Source: Pectobacterium aquaticum
Lineage (GTDB): Bacteria; Pseudomonadota; Gammaproteobacteria; Enterobacterales; Enterobacteriaceae
Assembly (NCBI RefSeq): GCF_003382565.3
Contig: NZ_CP086253.1
Location: 868,001 to 932,000, forward strand
Direction: 5' to 3'
DNA: 64,000 nt
Shown: piece after piece, positions 16,488-24,840 of the stretch
Numbering within the stretch: the stretch's first letter is position 1
Layout of the letters: the number at the start of each line of letters is the position of its first letter
The notes under the pieces: generated by a model
The model's input: the letters and a program-made list of their open reading frames with translations, nothing else
Databases searched by the model: none
What the model was told of the DNA's origin: nothing
Made by a program: the position numbers and the translations under genes

Positions 16488-17967
16488 AGTCTTGTACCAG
16501 TGCGGCCACGGTGTTCTTCGCGCCGTGATCGCGCAGCTTCAGATAAGCCTGTGCGATAGCGTTAAATACATCGTGGTTTGCTGACAGATCCTCGCCGAAA
16601 ATAGAACGAATATTGAGAAACGCACTGACCCGCTCGGGGCTGTCTGACGTTTCCGCAACGACCTGTCTGAGCTTATCAGCCAGCGGATCGCGGATCTCGA
16701 TAGGGTTGCCCGCATCATCTTTTCCGCTGACATAACGCATCCAGCCTGCGACCCCTAATGCCAGACAGCGATAGTCTCCACCATTACGCAGATGCCAGCG
16801 TAGCGATTCTAGCATACGCTGAGGCAGCTTTTGTGAACCATCCATCGCGATTTGCCAGGTTCGATGCTTGAGCGCGGGGTTGGAAAAACGGGTAAGTAGC
16901 TGAACGGCATAGTCTTTCAAGTCGATATCCACCACACTGAGTGTCGGTGCTTGCTCCAGCAGCATGAGATGAGACACCGCACGGCGATAGTTCTCGTCAT
17001 TCATACAGTCGCTGACGTGATCATAACCGGCGAGATAGCCCAGATAAGCTAAAAACGAGTGACTGCCGTTCAGCATGCGCAGTTTCATTTCTTCAAACGG
17101 CAGTACGTCATGCACCATCTGCACGCCCGCTTTTTCCCACTCAGGGCGTCCGGCAGTAAAATGATCTTCGATCACCCATTGAATAAAGGGTTCACAGGCT
17201 ATCGCACAGGGATCGGCGACGCCGAGGTGATCGGCAATTTCCTGCAACGCTTCTGGCGTCGCGGCGGGGACAATGCGATCCACCATCGTATTCGGGAAAG
17301 AAACCTTAGCCTCGATCCAATCGATTAGGCGCTGATCGTTGAGTCCCGCCGATTCCAGCACGGCGGCTTTGGCCGTTTTGCCATTTTCCGGCACGTTATC
17401 GCATGAGAGGATAGTGAACGGTGCGATCCCGCGTTCGTGGCGCAGGCGCAGCGCTTCCGCCAGCAATCCCGGCACTGAGGCAGGATGACGAGGATCGCTG
17501 AGATCCTGCTGAATTAGCTTATTGGCCCGATCCAGCTTGCCGCTCGTCCCATCCATGCAATAACCTTTCTCGGTAATCGTCAGGGAAACGATGGCAGTTT
17601 CTGGCGCGGCAAGTTTCTCAATAATGGCGCCAATGCCTTCTATTTTGGCATGTAACGATTCACACACGGCACCGAGCACAATTGGCTGATTTTCCGTCGC
17701 TGCTTTTTCCAACACGGTAAACAGATGATCCTGCTGGCGCAGCGCATTGATCATGGTGCTGTCGCTGAACAGCACGACTTCACAAATTCCCCAGTCTCCT
17801 CCCACCATATTCAGCACGCGATCGGTGAGCAGTGCCTGATGAGCGCGATGAAAAGCACCAAAACCGATATGGACGATGCGCGGCTTCAGCGCCTTACGAT
17901 CGTAGTGGGGGAATTGGACGCTGTCAGGCAATTCACAGGTAGCGATATTTTTTATTGTATCAGTCAT
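16480..17967 (-). CDS. uxuB: D-mannonate oxidoreductase (fructuronate reductase), mannitol dehydrogenase family
   Basis: 495 residues, close to E. coli UxuB (486). It interconverts D-fructuronate and D-mannonate with NAD(H), the second step of glucuronate catabolism. Conserved blocks include the Rossmann start RIVHIGFGAFHRAHQA, SLTITEKGYC, NTMVDRIVPAATPEALQEIA, DPCAIACEPFIQWVIED and the catalytic KLRMLNGSHSFLAYLG. The alignment with UxuB is collinear over the whole length; paralogues such as YdfI/YeiQ are a less likely alternative. No UxuA or UxuR gene is adjacent. The start has a poor ribosome binding site. Confidence 0.85.
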   Translation of the reverse strand: MTDTIKNIATCELPDSVQFPHYDRKALKPRIVHIGFGAFHRAHQALLTDRVLNMVGGDWGICEVVLFSDSTMINALRQQDHLFTVLEKAATENQPIVLGAVCESLHAKIEGIGAIIEKLAAPETAIVSLTITEKGYCMDGTSGKLDRANKLIQQDLSDPRHPASVPGLLAEALRLRHERGIAPFTILSCDNVPENGKTAKAAVLESAGLNDQRLIDWIEAKVSFPNTMVDRIVPAATPEALQEIADHLGVADPCAIACEPFIQWVIEDHFTAGRPEWEKAGVQMVHDVLPFEEMKLRMLNGSHSFLAYLGYLAGYDHVSDCMNDENYRRAVSHLMLLEQAPTLSVVDIDLKDYAVQLLTRFSNPALKHRTWQIAMDGSQKLPQRMLESLRWHLRNGGDYRCLALGVAGWMRYVSGKDDAGNPIEIRDPLADKLRQVVAETSDSPERVSAFLNIRSIFGEDLSANHDVFNAIAQAYLKLRDHGAKNTVAALVQDFK

Positions 17968-18288
17968 TTATTGCGCTTTCGGGTGGGGGATCTATGACGT
18001 TAAAAGTAGCTGTGATTTGCAGGCGGTGCAATACAAGACGCGCAGATAGGTTACGGTGCGCACGTTTTTTTCTCTGCACAAATTTTATCGTTTTTTAAGA
18101 TTCGGTTCCGCGGTGGAGCTCGGTTTTGTGAGGGCGCTTCAGTGTAATAATGTAACGCTGAAATTTAGTCTTGTTTTTACTAACTTATCTCCATTTCTTC
18201 TACATCATCAAGTGCTTTTCCCAATCGCAGTCTGCTATTTTGTCTGGATATTTTCCTCACTCCAACGATCAACAAAAAGGTCCGTAAG
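17968..18288. other. Divergent promoter region between uxuB and metY
   Basis: No supported gene; a 78-codon frame at 18056-18292 overlaps the start of metY and lacks protein-like content. It includes the inverted repeat at 18138-18162. I found no MetJ boxes (AGACGTCT repeats). Confidence 0.4.
18138..18162. promoter_or_regulatory. Inverted repeat upstream of metY
   Basis: TTCAGTGT (18138-18145) and ACGCTGAA (18155-18162) form an eight-base inverted repeat with one mismatch and a nine-base spacer, about 130 bp upstream of the metY ATG. It may be an operator for an unidentified regulator. Confidence 0.35.
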
Positions 18289-19569
18289 ATGAAACTTGAA
18301 TCCCTTGCGCTACATCATGGTTATGAATCTGAAGCGACAACGAAGTCCGCCGCCGTGCCGATTTACCAGACGACCTCTTACACATTTGACGACACGCAGC
18401 ACGGTGCCGATCTGTTTGATCTGAAGGTGGCGGGCAATATCTATAGCCGTATCATGAACCCGACGAATGCGGTTCTGGAACAGCGGCTGGCAGCTATTGA
18501 GGGCGGTATTGGCGCGCTGGTGCTTTCATCCGGTATGGCGGCGATTACTTATTCGCTTCAGGCGCTCACGCAGGTTGGGGACAATATCGTCAGCACCAGC
18601 CAACTGTATGGCGGCACCTACAATCTGTTTGCCCACACTCTGCCACGTCAGGGGGTTGAGGTGAGGATGGCCTCTTTCGATGATTTTACGACGCTGGAAT
18701 CGCTGATTGATGAGCGCACTCGCGCTGTTTTTTGTGAATCTATCGGGAATCCGGCGGGAAATATCGTCGATATTGCCAAAATCGCGGAGATTGCACATCG
18801 CCACGGCGTTCCGGTGATTGTTGATAACACGGTTGCGACGCCCGTACTGTGCCGGCCTTTTGAGCACGGCGCAGATATCGTCGTCCATTCACTGACCAAA
18901 TACATCGGCGGTCATGGAACCACGATTGGCGGCGCGATTATCGATTCAGGTAAGTTTGACTGGGTCGCGAATAAAGCGCGTTTCCCGTTACTGAATGAGC
19001 CCGATCCTTCTTACCACGGCGTGGTGTATACCGACGCTTTCGGTCCGGCGGCCTATATTGGGCGCTGCCGCGTGGTACCGTTGCGTAATACCGGTGCGGC
19101 GCTTTCTCCGCATAGCACCTTCTTGCTGTTGCAGGGGCTGGAAACGCTCAGCCTGCGCATCGAACGCCATTGCAGCAATGCCGAAGCGTTGGCTGGCTAC
19201 CTGAATCAGCACCCGTTGGTTACTTGGGTGAACTATGGCGCGTTGCCGGATAGCCCCTATAAAGCAAACTGCGACAAAATTACCTCGGGTAAGGCGTCTG
19301 GGATTATCAGCTTTGGCATTAAAGGCGGGAAAGCATCAGGCGGTCATTTTATTGATGCGCTGAAGATGATTTTACGACTGGTGAATATTGGCGATGCCAA
19401 ATCGCTTGCGTGCCATCCGGCAAGTACCACGCATCGGCAGTTGAATGCGGAAGAGTTAGCGCAAGCGGGAGTGAGTGAGGATCTGGTCAGAATTTCGGTA
19501 GGCATTGAGCACATTGACGACATCATCGCTGATGTGGCGCAGGCGCTGGAAGCCTCACAGAAAAAATAA
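18289..19569 (+). CDS. metY: O-acetylhomoserine aminocarboxypropyltransferase/sulfhydrylase
   Basis: 426 residues of the Cys/Met-metabolism PLP-dependent family. The PLP lysine is K204 in VVHSLTKYIGGHGTTIGG. The family length and the block ARFPLLNEPDPSYHG fit O-acetylhomoserine sulfhydrylases rather than shorter MetB or MetC enzymes. It would make homocysteine (or methionine) directly from O-acetylhomoserine and sulfide (or methanethiol). E. coli uses O-succinylhomoserine and lacks this gene, so it gives an additional sulfur assimilation route. It is a single gene that converges on erfK across a long perfect inverted repeat. Confidence 0.9.
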   Translation: MKLESLALHHGYESEATTKSAAVPIYQTTSYTFDDTQHGADLFDLKVAGNIYSRIMNPTNAVLEQRLAAIEGGIGALVLSSGMAAITYSLQALTQVGDNIVSTSQLYGGTYNLFAHTLPRQGVEVRMASFDDFTTLESLIDERTRAVFCESIGNPAGNIVDIAKIAEIAHRHGVPVIVDNTVATPVLCRPFEHGADIVVHSLTKYIGGHGTTIGGAIIDSGKFDWVANKARFPLLNEPDPSYHGVVYTDAFGPAAYIGRCRVVPLRNTGAALSPHSTFLLLQGLETLSLRIERHCSNAEALAGYLNQHPLVTWVNYGALPDSPYKANCDKITSGKASGIISFGIKGGKASGGHFIDALKMILRLVNIGDAKSLACHPASTTHRQLNAEELAQAGVSEDLVRISVGIEHIDDIIADVAQALEASQKK

Positions 19570-19589
19570 ACGATAGGGATGTTAGAGAC

Positions 19590-19623
19590 ACGCGTTGGAA
19601 ACCTGAATCGGTTTCCAACGCGT
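19590..19623. terminator. Perfect inverted repeat between convergent metY and erfK
   Basis: ACGCGTTGGAAACC (19590-19603) and GGTTTCCAACGCGT (19610-19623) are a perfect 14-bp inverted repeat around TGAATC. It has no T tract on either side, so if it ends transcription it is not a canonical intrinsic terminator. Its position suggests use by both genes. Confidence 0.6.
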
Positions 19624-19632
19624 CATAGACGA

Positions 19633-20706
19633 TTACGAACGGTTAGCGTCGGCTGCGGTCGTCGTCTGTGCTTCAACTGGTGCGGTATTTTGCACGGCAT
19701 TGAGGCTATCTTGCGGCTGTGCTTCTGGTGCAACCGGTGCCGCAACAGATTCAACCGGAATGGCTGGCGTGGCTTGTTCGATCAGACCATTGATTTTGGT
19801 CGGCATACCAGAACGTCTCTGGATTGCCTGATCGACTTCGCTGGTGTTCACGCTGGCGTCGGCTAGAACCTTGCTCACTTTTGGCGTCATGCTGATCGGT
19901 GCCGGAGAATCAGAATGGAATTCTTCTACCGTGCGAGACAGCGGATTGTGAATTTCAACATAGCGTGAACCATCTGGCTCAACGGTGGCTTTCACTGGTT
20001 CATTGATGAACTGAACGCGAGTACCGACCGGAACGTTGTTGAACAGATACTTGATATCATCGGCGCGCAGACGGACGCAGCCGTGGCTTACACGCAGGCC
20101 AATACCGAAGTTGGCATTGGTGCCGTGGATCGCGTACAGGTTACCGATGTACAGCGCATATAGCCCCATTGGGTTATCTGGGCCCGCTGGGAAAACTTTT
20201 TGCAGGGTTTCACCGCGGGCCGCATATTCTGCATGCATCTTCGCAGTAGGTGTCCAGGTTGGGCCCGCTTTCTTGCGCTGAACAGACGTTGTCCAGTTAA
20301 TCGGCGTGTCTTTACCTAACTCACCAATGCCAATTGGCAGCACGACTACGGTCTTGGAGCCTTTCGGGTAGTAGTACAGACGCATTTCTGCGCTGTTGAT
20401 GACAATGCCTTCACGCGGTGCATCTGGCAGAATCAACTGATGAGGAATCACCATTTTGCTGCCGGGAATGGGCAGGTAAACGTCCGCATCTGGGTTGGCT
20501 TCCATCAGGTTGCTCAGACCCATTTGGAACTGTGCTGCAAAATGTTCCAACGGCTGTGTGCTGTCTTCCGGTACGGTGATGTCGATATTCTCGCCTATCA
20601 GCCGGCTGTTAGCCGCAGGCAGAGGATAAACAACGGCAAAAGCGGCTTGGCTGAATGCGGTTGCTGCAAGAACTAAAGTAAAGATCGCGCGAATACTCAT
20701 TTTCAT
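19633..20706 (-). CDS. erfK: L,D-transpeptidase ErfK/LdtA type
   Basis: 357 residues. A signal peptide (to about residue 24, AAFA) leads into a LysM-like region (HFAAQFQMGLSNLMEANP) and then the YkuD catalytic domain, with the conserved HGTN and SHGCVRLR motif that carries the active cysteine. The sequence follows E. coli ErfK almost block for block (GPDNPMGLYALYIGNLYAIHG), better than YnhG or YbiS. These enzymes attach Braun lipoprotein to peptidoglycan. The protein is about 47 residues longer than ErfK because of an Ala/Pro/Gln-rich C-terminal tail after residue 310. Start could also be the second ATG two codons on. Confidence 0.9.
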   Translation of the reverse strand: MKMSIRAIFTLVLAATAFSQAAFAVVYPLPAANSRLIGENIDITVPEDSTQPLEHFAAQFQMGLSNLMEANPDADVYLPIPGSKMVIPHQLILPDAPREGIVINSAEMRLYYYPKGSKTVVVLPIGIGELGKDTPINWTTSVQRKKAGPTWTPTAKMHAEYAARGETLQKVFPAGPDNPMGLYALYIGNLYAIHGTNANFGIGLRVSHGCVRLRADDIKYLFNNVPVGTRVQFINEPVKATVEPDGSRYVEIHNPLSRTVEEFHSDSPAPISMTPKVSKVLADASVNTSEVDQAIQRRSGMPTKINGLIEQATPAIPVESVAAPVAPEAQPQDSLNAVQNTAPVEAQTTTAADANRS

Positions 20707-20884
20707 TTCTTTATTTGAGTGGTGAATGCACCTCCCGAATCAGGAGGCTGGTCTGCTAGGGTCGCCATGACGACCGGATGCGCATTATATGTGCAGAACG
20801 GCCTCAGAGGGAAACAACATGTGTAACTAATCACACTTTTTGGTGCTCTAATGAGAAAGAAAACCTCTTAGGGTGAACCGCGAC

Positions 20885-21682
20885 TCAGTTTTCCTCTTCC
20901 AGCGTGGGTGTGCTAAAGCGGCGATTCTCGAGAACCGGGAGAATCTGACGGGCATACGCCAGTCTTTCAGGATCAATGTTGGCATAGATGAGTGCGGGTG
21001 TTTCCGGTGCCTGAGCGACAACAACGCCTAAAGGATCGACCACCATGCTGTTACCGATATTCTTGACGCCGCATTCGCCAACGGCGACGAGATAAGTGGT
21101 ATTTTCCAGTGCCCTAGCGCGCACCAGCAACTCCCAATGCGCTTCTTTCAGCGGCCCCTTAATCCAGGCGGAGGGGAGAACGAGTACGTCAGCGCCGTCC
21201 AGCACCAGACGGCGTGCAAGCTCAGGGAAGCGGATGTCATAGCAGGTCATCAGCCCGACGTTCAACCCAGCTATAGTCAACAGCGGCGGAACGTCTTCGC
21301 CTGCCAGTACGTTTTCCGATTCCTGTACGGAAAACGCATCGTACAGATGCAGCTTCCGGTATTGCGCGACGATCTCGCCGTTGCGCAGCGCCAGCAGCGT
21401 GTTCCAGACTTTCCCTTCGCCATTCGGGATATGCACACACAACATGGTTGTCAGGTCGCTGCCTTTGCTGGCTTCCAGCAGATGCGAGATAAACGGGCCA
21501 TCAAGCGGCTGGGCAGCGGTGAGCACCATATTGGGATTGGTAATATCGCGAGCCAGCACGCCTTCGGGCAGCACCAGCAGGTCGGTACCGTTTTGCTGTG
21601 CTGACAACATAAACTCAGTAATGGTCGTGGCGTTTTGCTGCCACTCGCTGTCAACAGCGAATTGTCCCAGTGCGACTTTCAT
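20885..21682 (-). CDS. Nitrilase-family amidase, deaminated glutathione amidase type (YbeM-like)
   Basis: 265 residues with the complete catalytic triad of the nitrilase superfamily: E40 (LVLPEGVL), K110 (YRKLHLYD) and C147 (MTCYDIRFPE). The pattern and length fit the Nit1/YbeM group that hydrolyses deaminated glutathione as a metabolite-repair step. It is 21 bp downstream of cybB on the same strand, so the two are likely co-transcribed. An omega-amidase cannot be fully excluded, but the active-site contexts favour the YbeM group. Confidence 0.85.
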   Translation of the reverse strand: MKVALGQFAVDSEWQQNATTITEFMLSAQQNGTDLLVLPEGVLARDITNPNMVLTAAQPLDGPFISHLLEASKGSDLTTMLCVHIPNGEGKVWNTLLALRNGEIVAQYRKLHLYDAFSVQESENVLAGEDVPPLLTIAGLNVGLMTCYDIRFPELARRLVLDGADVLVLPSAWIKGPLKEAHWELLVRARALENTTYLVAVGECGVKNIGNSMVVDPLGVVVAQAPETPALIYANIDPERLAYARQILPVLENRRFSTPTLEEEN

Positions 21683-21703
21683 ACTTGCTCCCTCGTTGCC
21701 CAG

Positions 21704-22240
21704 TTAATCGCGCTTGGCTGGCATCATGCGCAGCAGCGTGTTGTCTTTCATCACATAGTGGTGGAACAGGGCCGCGGCGGTATGCAGGGCAATGAGCCAG
21801 TAGCCTAGCGGTGCCAGCGTTTCATGCCAGCCAATCAGCGTTTCAGCGAGATCGAAATTTGGTGTCGTGGCGGTTGGCATGCCGATCCCAAAAAGCATCC
21901 AGTCCCGACCGCTGTAATAGCGTGAGGCAACGCCCAGCATCGGTAGTGTGATAAATAGCAGGTAAATGACGGCGTGAGTGAGTGAACCCAGCGCACTTTG
22001 CCAGCGGGACGGCGGTGGCGTAATCGCGGGTGAGGTATGCCGATGGCGTAAAAATAAGCGAGCCAGCATAAGAACCAATATGGCTACGCCGCAGCTAAAG
22101 TGCGTCACCATCATCACGGTGCGCAGCAGCGAACCGCGTTCAGCAAATCCGCGTAGTTCGATGGTGGCATAAGTCACAACGAGCAACAGAAAAACTAGCC
22201 AGTGCAATGCAATTTGCGATGGTGCGAACTTTCCTTTCAT
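21704..22240 (-). CDS. cybB: Cytochrome b561
   Basis: 178 residues from ATG 22240 (AGAGGA upstream); a longer frame from 22276 adds only a basic stretch. Four membrane helices carry the haem-ligand histidines expected in the family: H in ALHWLVF, MMVTHFSCGV, WHETLAPLGYW and ALHTAAALFHHYV. It is a dihaem b-type cytochrome of the inner membrane that passes electrons from quinol, with superoxide:ubiquinone oxidoreductase activity reported for the E. coli protein. Upstream of the amidase gene in a probable two-gene unit. Confidence 0.9.
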   Translation of the reverse strand: MKGKFAPSQIALHWLVFLLLVVTYATIELRGFAERGSLLRTVMMVTHFSCGVAILVLMLARLFLRHRHTSPAITPPPSRWQSALGSLTHAVIYLLFITLPMLGVASRYYSGRDWMLFGIGMPTATTPNFDLAETLIGWHETLAPLGYWLIALHTAAALFHHYVMKDNTLLRMMPAKRD

Positions 22241-22490
22241 GTTTTGTCCTCTGCGACGTTGAGTGCGGGTTGACACCGTAACGAGCGAATAATCTCATAA
22301 AGTATAAGGTAACTTGTCTCTTGTCAGCCCTTCTTTACCCTGCCTGACAAACTGGGTTATCGACGTTGGATTCTTCAGTACTCAGCTTTGTTTGGATAGG
22401 GTAAAACTCAAATAAAAAATTTCTGGGAGAAATTTTTAACGTTGCGCCAGCAACGGCCCGTAAGAGGGGCGCTCAGGGATGGCACGCCAT

Positions 22491-22512
22491 AAAAACCGGC
22501 CGAAGCCGGTTT
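22491..22512 (-). terminator. Rho-independent terminator with TTCG tetraloop, minus strand
   Basis: AAACCGGC (complement of 22505-22512) pairs with GCCGGTTT around TTCG and ends in a T run into 22491. It lies upstream of cybB and downstream of no annotated gene, so it belongs to an otherwise unrecognised transcript. Confidence 0.85.
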
Positions 22513-22645
22513 GGAGAGGAACGATTATTCCTGCGGTTTTTTCTCTGCCTTGCCTACCATCATCGCGTGGATTTGTCGATTTCCGGCAATTGCAGATGGA
22601 AGGGGATTGCCGCATGATTTTATTTGCTCATTACTGCCACGACAG
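22491..22645 (-). ncRNA. Small RNA candidate with its own promoter and terminator
   Basis: On the minus strand TTGATT (complement of 22674-22679) and TATAAA (complement of 22652-22657) are spaced by 16 bp and make a good sigma-70 promoter, with a start expected near 22645. About 150 bases further on is a textbook terminator, AAACCGGC-TTCG-GCCGGTTTTT (22512-22491). No ATG, GTG or TTG opens a long frame inside. A start-less frame ends HAMMVGKAEKKPQE with a TAA at 22527-22525, so a short peptide cannot be excluded. I do not recognise a known enterobacterial small RNA. Confidence 0.5.
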
Positions 22646-22698
22646 GTAGCGTTTATACTAAAATAACATCTGTAATCAATGTATGAAGGAACCGGGCG

Positions 22699-23124
22699 AT
22701 GGCAAATGATGAAATAAAAAATAAATTGGTTTCCGTACTGGCTTCACAACAGGCGAAGGGAAAAACGCCAGAACAGGCTGTCGAGCACATCCTTCAGGCA
22801 TTGGGGGGGCGAGCTGGTGATGTGTCCCGTATTTCGATTTTGACGTCGACATTAATCGCCGATGTGCTTTATACCGTGTATCAGGAGACGATCACACATC
22901 AGCAAATTGCGGTGATTTTACGCAAATTGGGTTACGCAGCGCGCGACATTGCCACTGCATTACACGCCATTTATCCCCCACTCACCGTCCATGAAATAGG
23001 CCAGCTTTTGCAGAGTCCGGAAATCTATCCGACGATCGATCGCACTGCGTTACTCGATGCGCTTACTTACGCAAAATTCTCCAAAGCGGAAAGCGAGCTG
23101 GTTGCTGATGCTCTCGGTGTTTAA
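22699..23124 (+). CDS. Hypothetical helical protein
   Basis: 141 residues, ATG preceded by GAAGGA. The sequence is rich in short helices and has no signal peptide or membrane segment. Pairs of similar motifs (ILRKLGYAARDIATALHAIY; LLQSPEIYPTIDRTALLDAL) suggest a bundle of helix-turn-helix-like units. The start MANDEIKNKLVSVLASQQAKGKTPEQAVEHILQ is not from a family I know, though I cannot call it unique. Single gene; after its stop the 12-mer TTTGATATCAGA occurs twice (23136, 23152). Confidence 0.65.
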   Translation: MANDEIKNKLVSVLASQQAKGKTPEQAVEHILQALGGRAGDVSRISILTSTLIADVLYTVYQETITHQQIAVILRKLGYAARDIATALHAIYPPLTVHEIGQLLQSPEIYPTIDRTALLDALTYAKFSKAESELVADALGV

Positions 23125-23218
23125 TACCATAACATTTTGATATCAGAGAAATTTGATATCAGAACAGTACCGAAGCATAGGCAGCCAGACTCGTGATTTT
23201 CCTATAGCCGTTATCGGA

Positions 23219-24787
23219 CTACCGATCGATAGCGGTGATTTTCACGTCTTTAACCTGAGCGTGACTCTCGCCATTTCCTGATGCTGTTGTCAGCGCGTAC
23301 AACCCCACTTTAGCGCCGACCCACTTGCCAGGGCCTGCTGCGAAGCTATCGTTAAGCCTACAATATTCTCCGTCGTCGCCCAGCCAGGCGAACTGGCAAA
23401 TGGCATTCTGCCGCACGGTGACGCGTAGGATGAGACTCTGCTGTCTGGGCAACACCATCAGAGGTTCCTGATATTGATCCAACTGCTGTGCATCACTCAT
23501 CCAGCCGAATCCGGTTACTAATTCAAGACCTTTCGCGCTTTTCTCAACGCCGAGGAAATCGAAGCGCTCGCCATAAATAATCAGGCCGCATCGATCGCCT
23601 ATCTGCTCAAAAACCGGCGTCAGGTGTACGGTCACCTCGAATTCCTCTGCCGGAAATTTTTGCATCAGCAAATTAGGTACGTCATACCATGACGGTTCGC
23701 CCGCGCGAGTAGGCATGGGCTGGCAGAATAGCTGGAGCCCCGGCTGAGTGAGCGTTAGCCAGCGTGAGTCTGGGTTAGCTTGCCACTGCCATTGCCGCCC
23801 CAGCGTGGCCGATGAGAAATCGTCGGAGGTTGAGGGGGACTGTATGACAACAGGAGTATTAACACGAGGTTTAGCTGCTTCCTGCACCGGTTGCCCCAGC
23901 CCCTGCGAATTATGTTGTTCGCCGATCAGCGGCCAGTCATCCTGCCAGCACATTGGCTGTAGATGGACGACGCGGCCATAAGCATGACGATCCTGAAAAT
24001 GTACGAACCAGCTTTCACCGTTATCTAACTCGACCCACCCGCCCTGATGTGGGCCATTAACCGATGTAGTCCCCTGATGCAGGACGATTCTGCTTTGCCA
24101 TGGCTCATTCAGTGAACGCGTGCGTAGTACGGTTTGCCAGCCGGTAGGAACGCCACCCGCTGGTGCAAAAATGTAATACCAGCCATGGCGCTTATACATC
24201 TTCGGCCCTTCGATGGTTGGCTGCGTCGCTCGGCCATCGACAACGATTCTGCCTTCATCAAGTAAGGATCGGCCATCTTCTGCCATTCTGCACAGTTGCA
24301 GCAGGTGTTTCTTACCACTGCGGCTGAAGGCAAAAGCGTGTATTAACCAGGCTGTGCCATCGTCATCCCAGAACGGGCAGGGATCGATCCAGCCTTTAGC
24401 CTGCTTCAGGCAATGCGGTGCACTCCATTCGCCTCTGGGATCGTCAGTCTGTGACATAAAGATCCCTTCATCAGGCGTACTGAAGAACACCCAGAATTTT
24501 CCCGAATGATAGCGAATACTGGGTGCCCAGATGCCTTTACCCGGCTGAAATTGTTCATATCCTGGCAGATCGAATCGGCTCAATACGTGGTTGATTAGCG
24601 TCCAGTTCACCAGATCCTGAGAATGCAGGATTGGTAACGCTGGCATGTGGTTAAAGCTGGACGACACCATGTAAAAGTCGTCGCCGACTCGCACGATGTC
24701 AGGATCGGAATAATCGGCGCATAAAATCGGATTTTTATAACGTCCGTTACCCAAATCTGGGTTCCAGGGAGAATGTGCTGTGCTCAT
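23219..24787 (-). CDS. Glycoside hydrolase family 43 beta-xylosidase/arabinofuranosidase (YagH/XynB type)
   Basis: 522 residues from the ATG at 24787, chosen because AGGA lies ten bases upstream and the homologues begin near here. The five-bladed propeller starts YKNPILCADYSDPDIVR, where the first aspartate of DPD is the expected base. WIDPCPFWDDDG gives the pKa-modulating aspartate and TIEGPKMYKR the acid glutamate. From about residue 320 a C-terminal beta-sandwich (GH43_C2-like) follows, which closes the active site in beta-xylosidases. No signal peptide, so it acts in the cytoplasm on imported oligosaccharides. It lies 53 bp behind a GPH transporter, as E. coli yagH does behind yagG. Confidence 0.88.
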   Translation of the reverse strand: MSTAHSPWNPDLGNGRYKNPILCADYSDPDIVRVGDDFYMVSSSFNHMPALPILHSQDLVNWTLINHVLSRFDLPGYEQFQPGKGIWAPSIRYHSGKFWVFFSTPDEGIFMSQTDDPRGEWSAPHCLKQAKGWIDPCPFWDDDGTAWLIHAFAFSRSGKKHLLQLCRMAEDGRSLLDEGRIVVDGRATQPTIEGPKMYKRHGWYYIFAPAGGVPTGWQTVLRTRSLNEPWQSRIVLHQGTTSVNGPHQGGWVELDNGESWFVHFQDRHAYGRVVHLQPMCWQDDWPLIGEQHNSQGLGQPVQEAAKPRVNTPVVIQSPSTSDDFSSATLGRQWQWQANPDSRWLTLTQPGLQLFCQPMPTRAGEPSWYDVPNLLMQKFPAEEFEVTVHLTPVFEQIGDRCGLIIYGERFDFLGVEKSAKGLELVTGFGWMSDAQQLDQYQEPLMVLPRQQSLILRVTVRQNAICQFAWLGDDGEYCRLNDSFAAGPGKWVGAKVGLYALTTASGNGESHAQVKDVKITAIDR

Positions 24788-24840
24788 GTTATTATCCTGA
24801 TAATAAAGAACGGGCAACGTATTGCCCGCCGGTATCGCGA

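Larger units (their letters stand above)
22241..22698. other. Intergenic region upstream of cybB containing a minus-strand transcription unit
   Basis: 22241-22435 is the presumed cybB promoter region. A small hairpin GTTGC/GCAAC lies at 22441-22453. The rest is taken up by the small-RNA candidate and its terminator. No protein gene with a usable start codon was found. Confidence 0.45.

Noticed and set aside
17968..18288. MetJ operator for metY
   Set aside because: No AGACGTCT-type repeats could be found in the region.
18056..18292. 78-codon frame before metY
   Set aside because: Overlaps the metY start and lacks a binding site and protein-like pattern.
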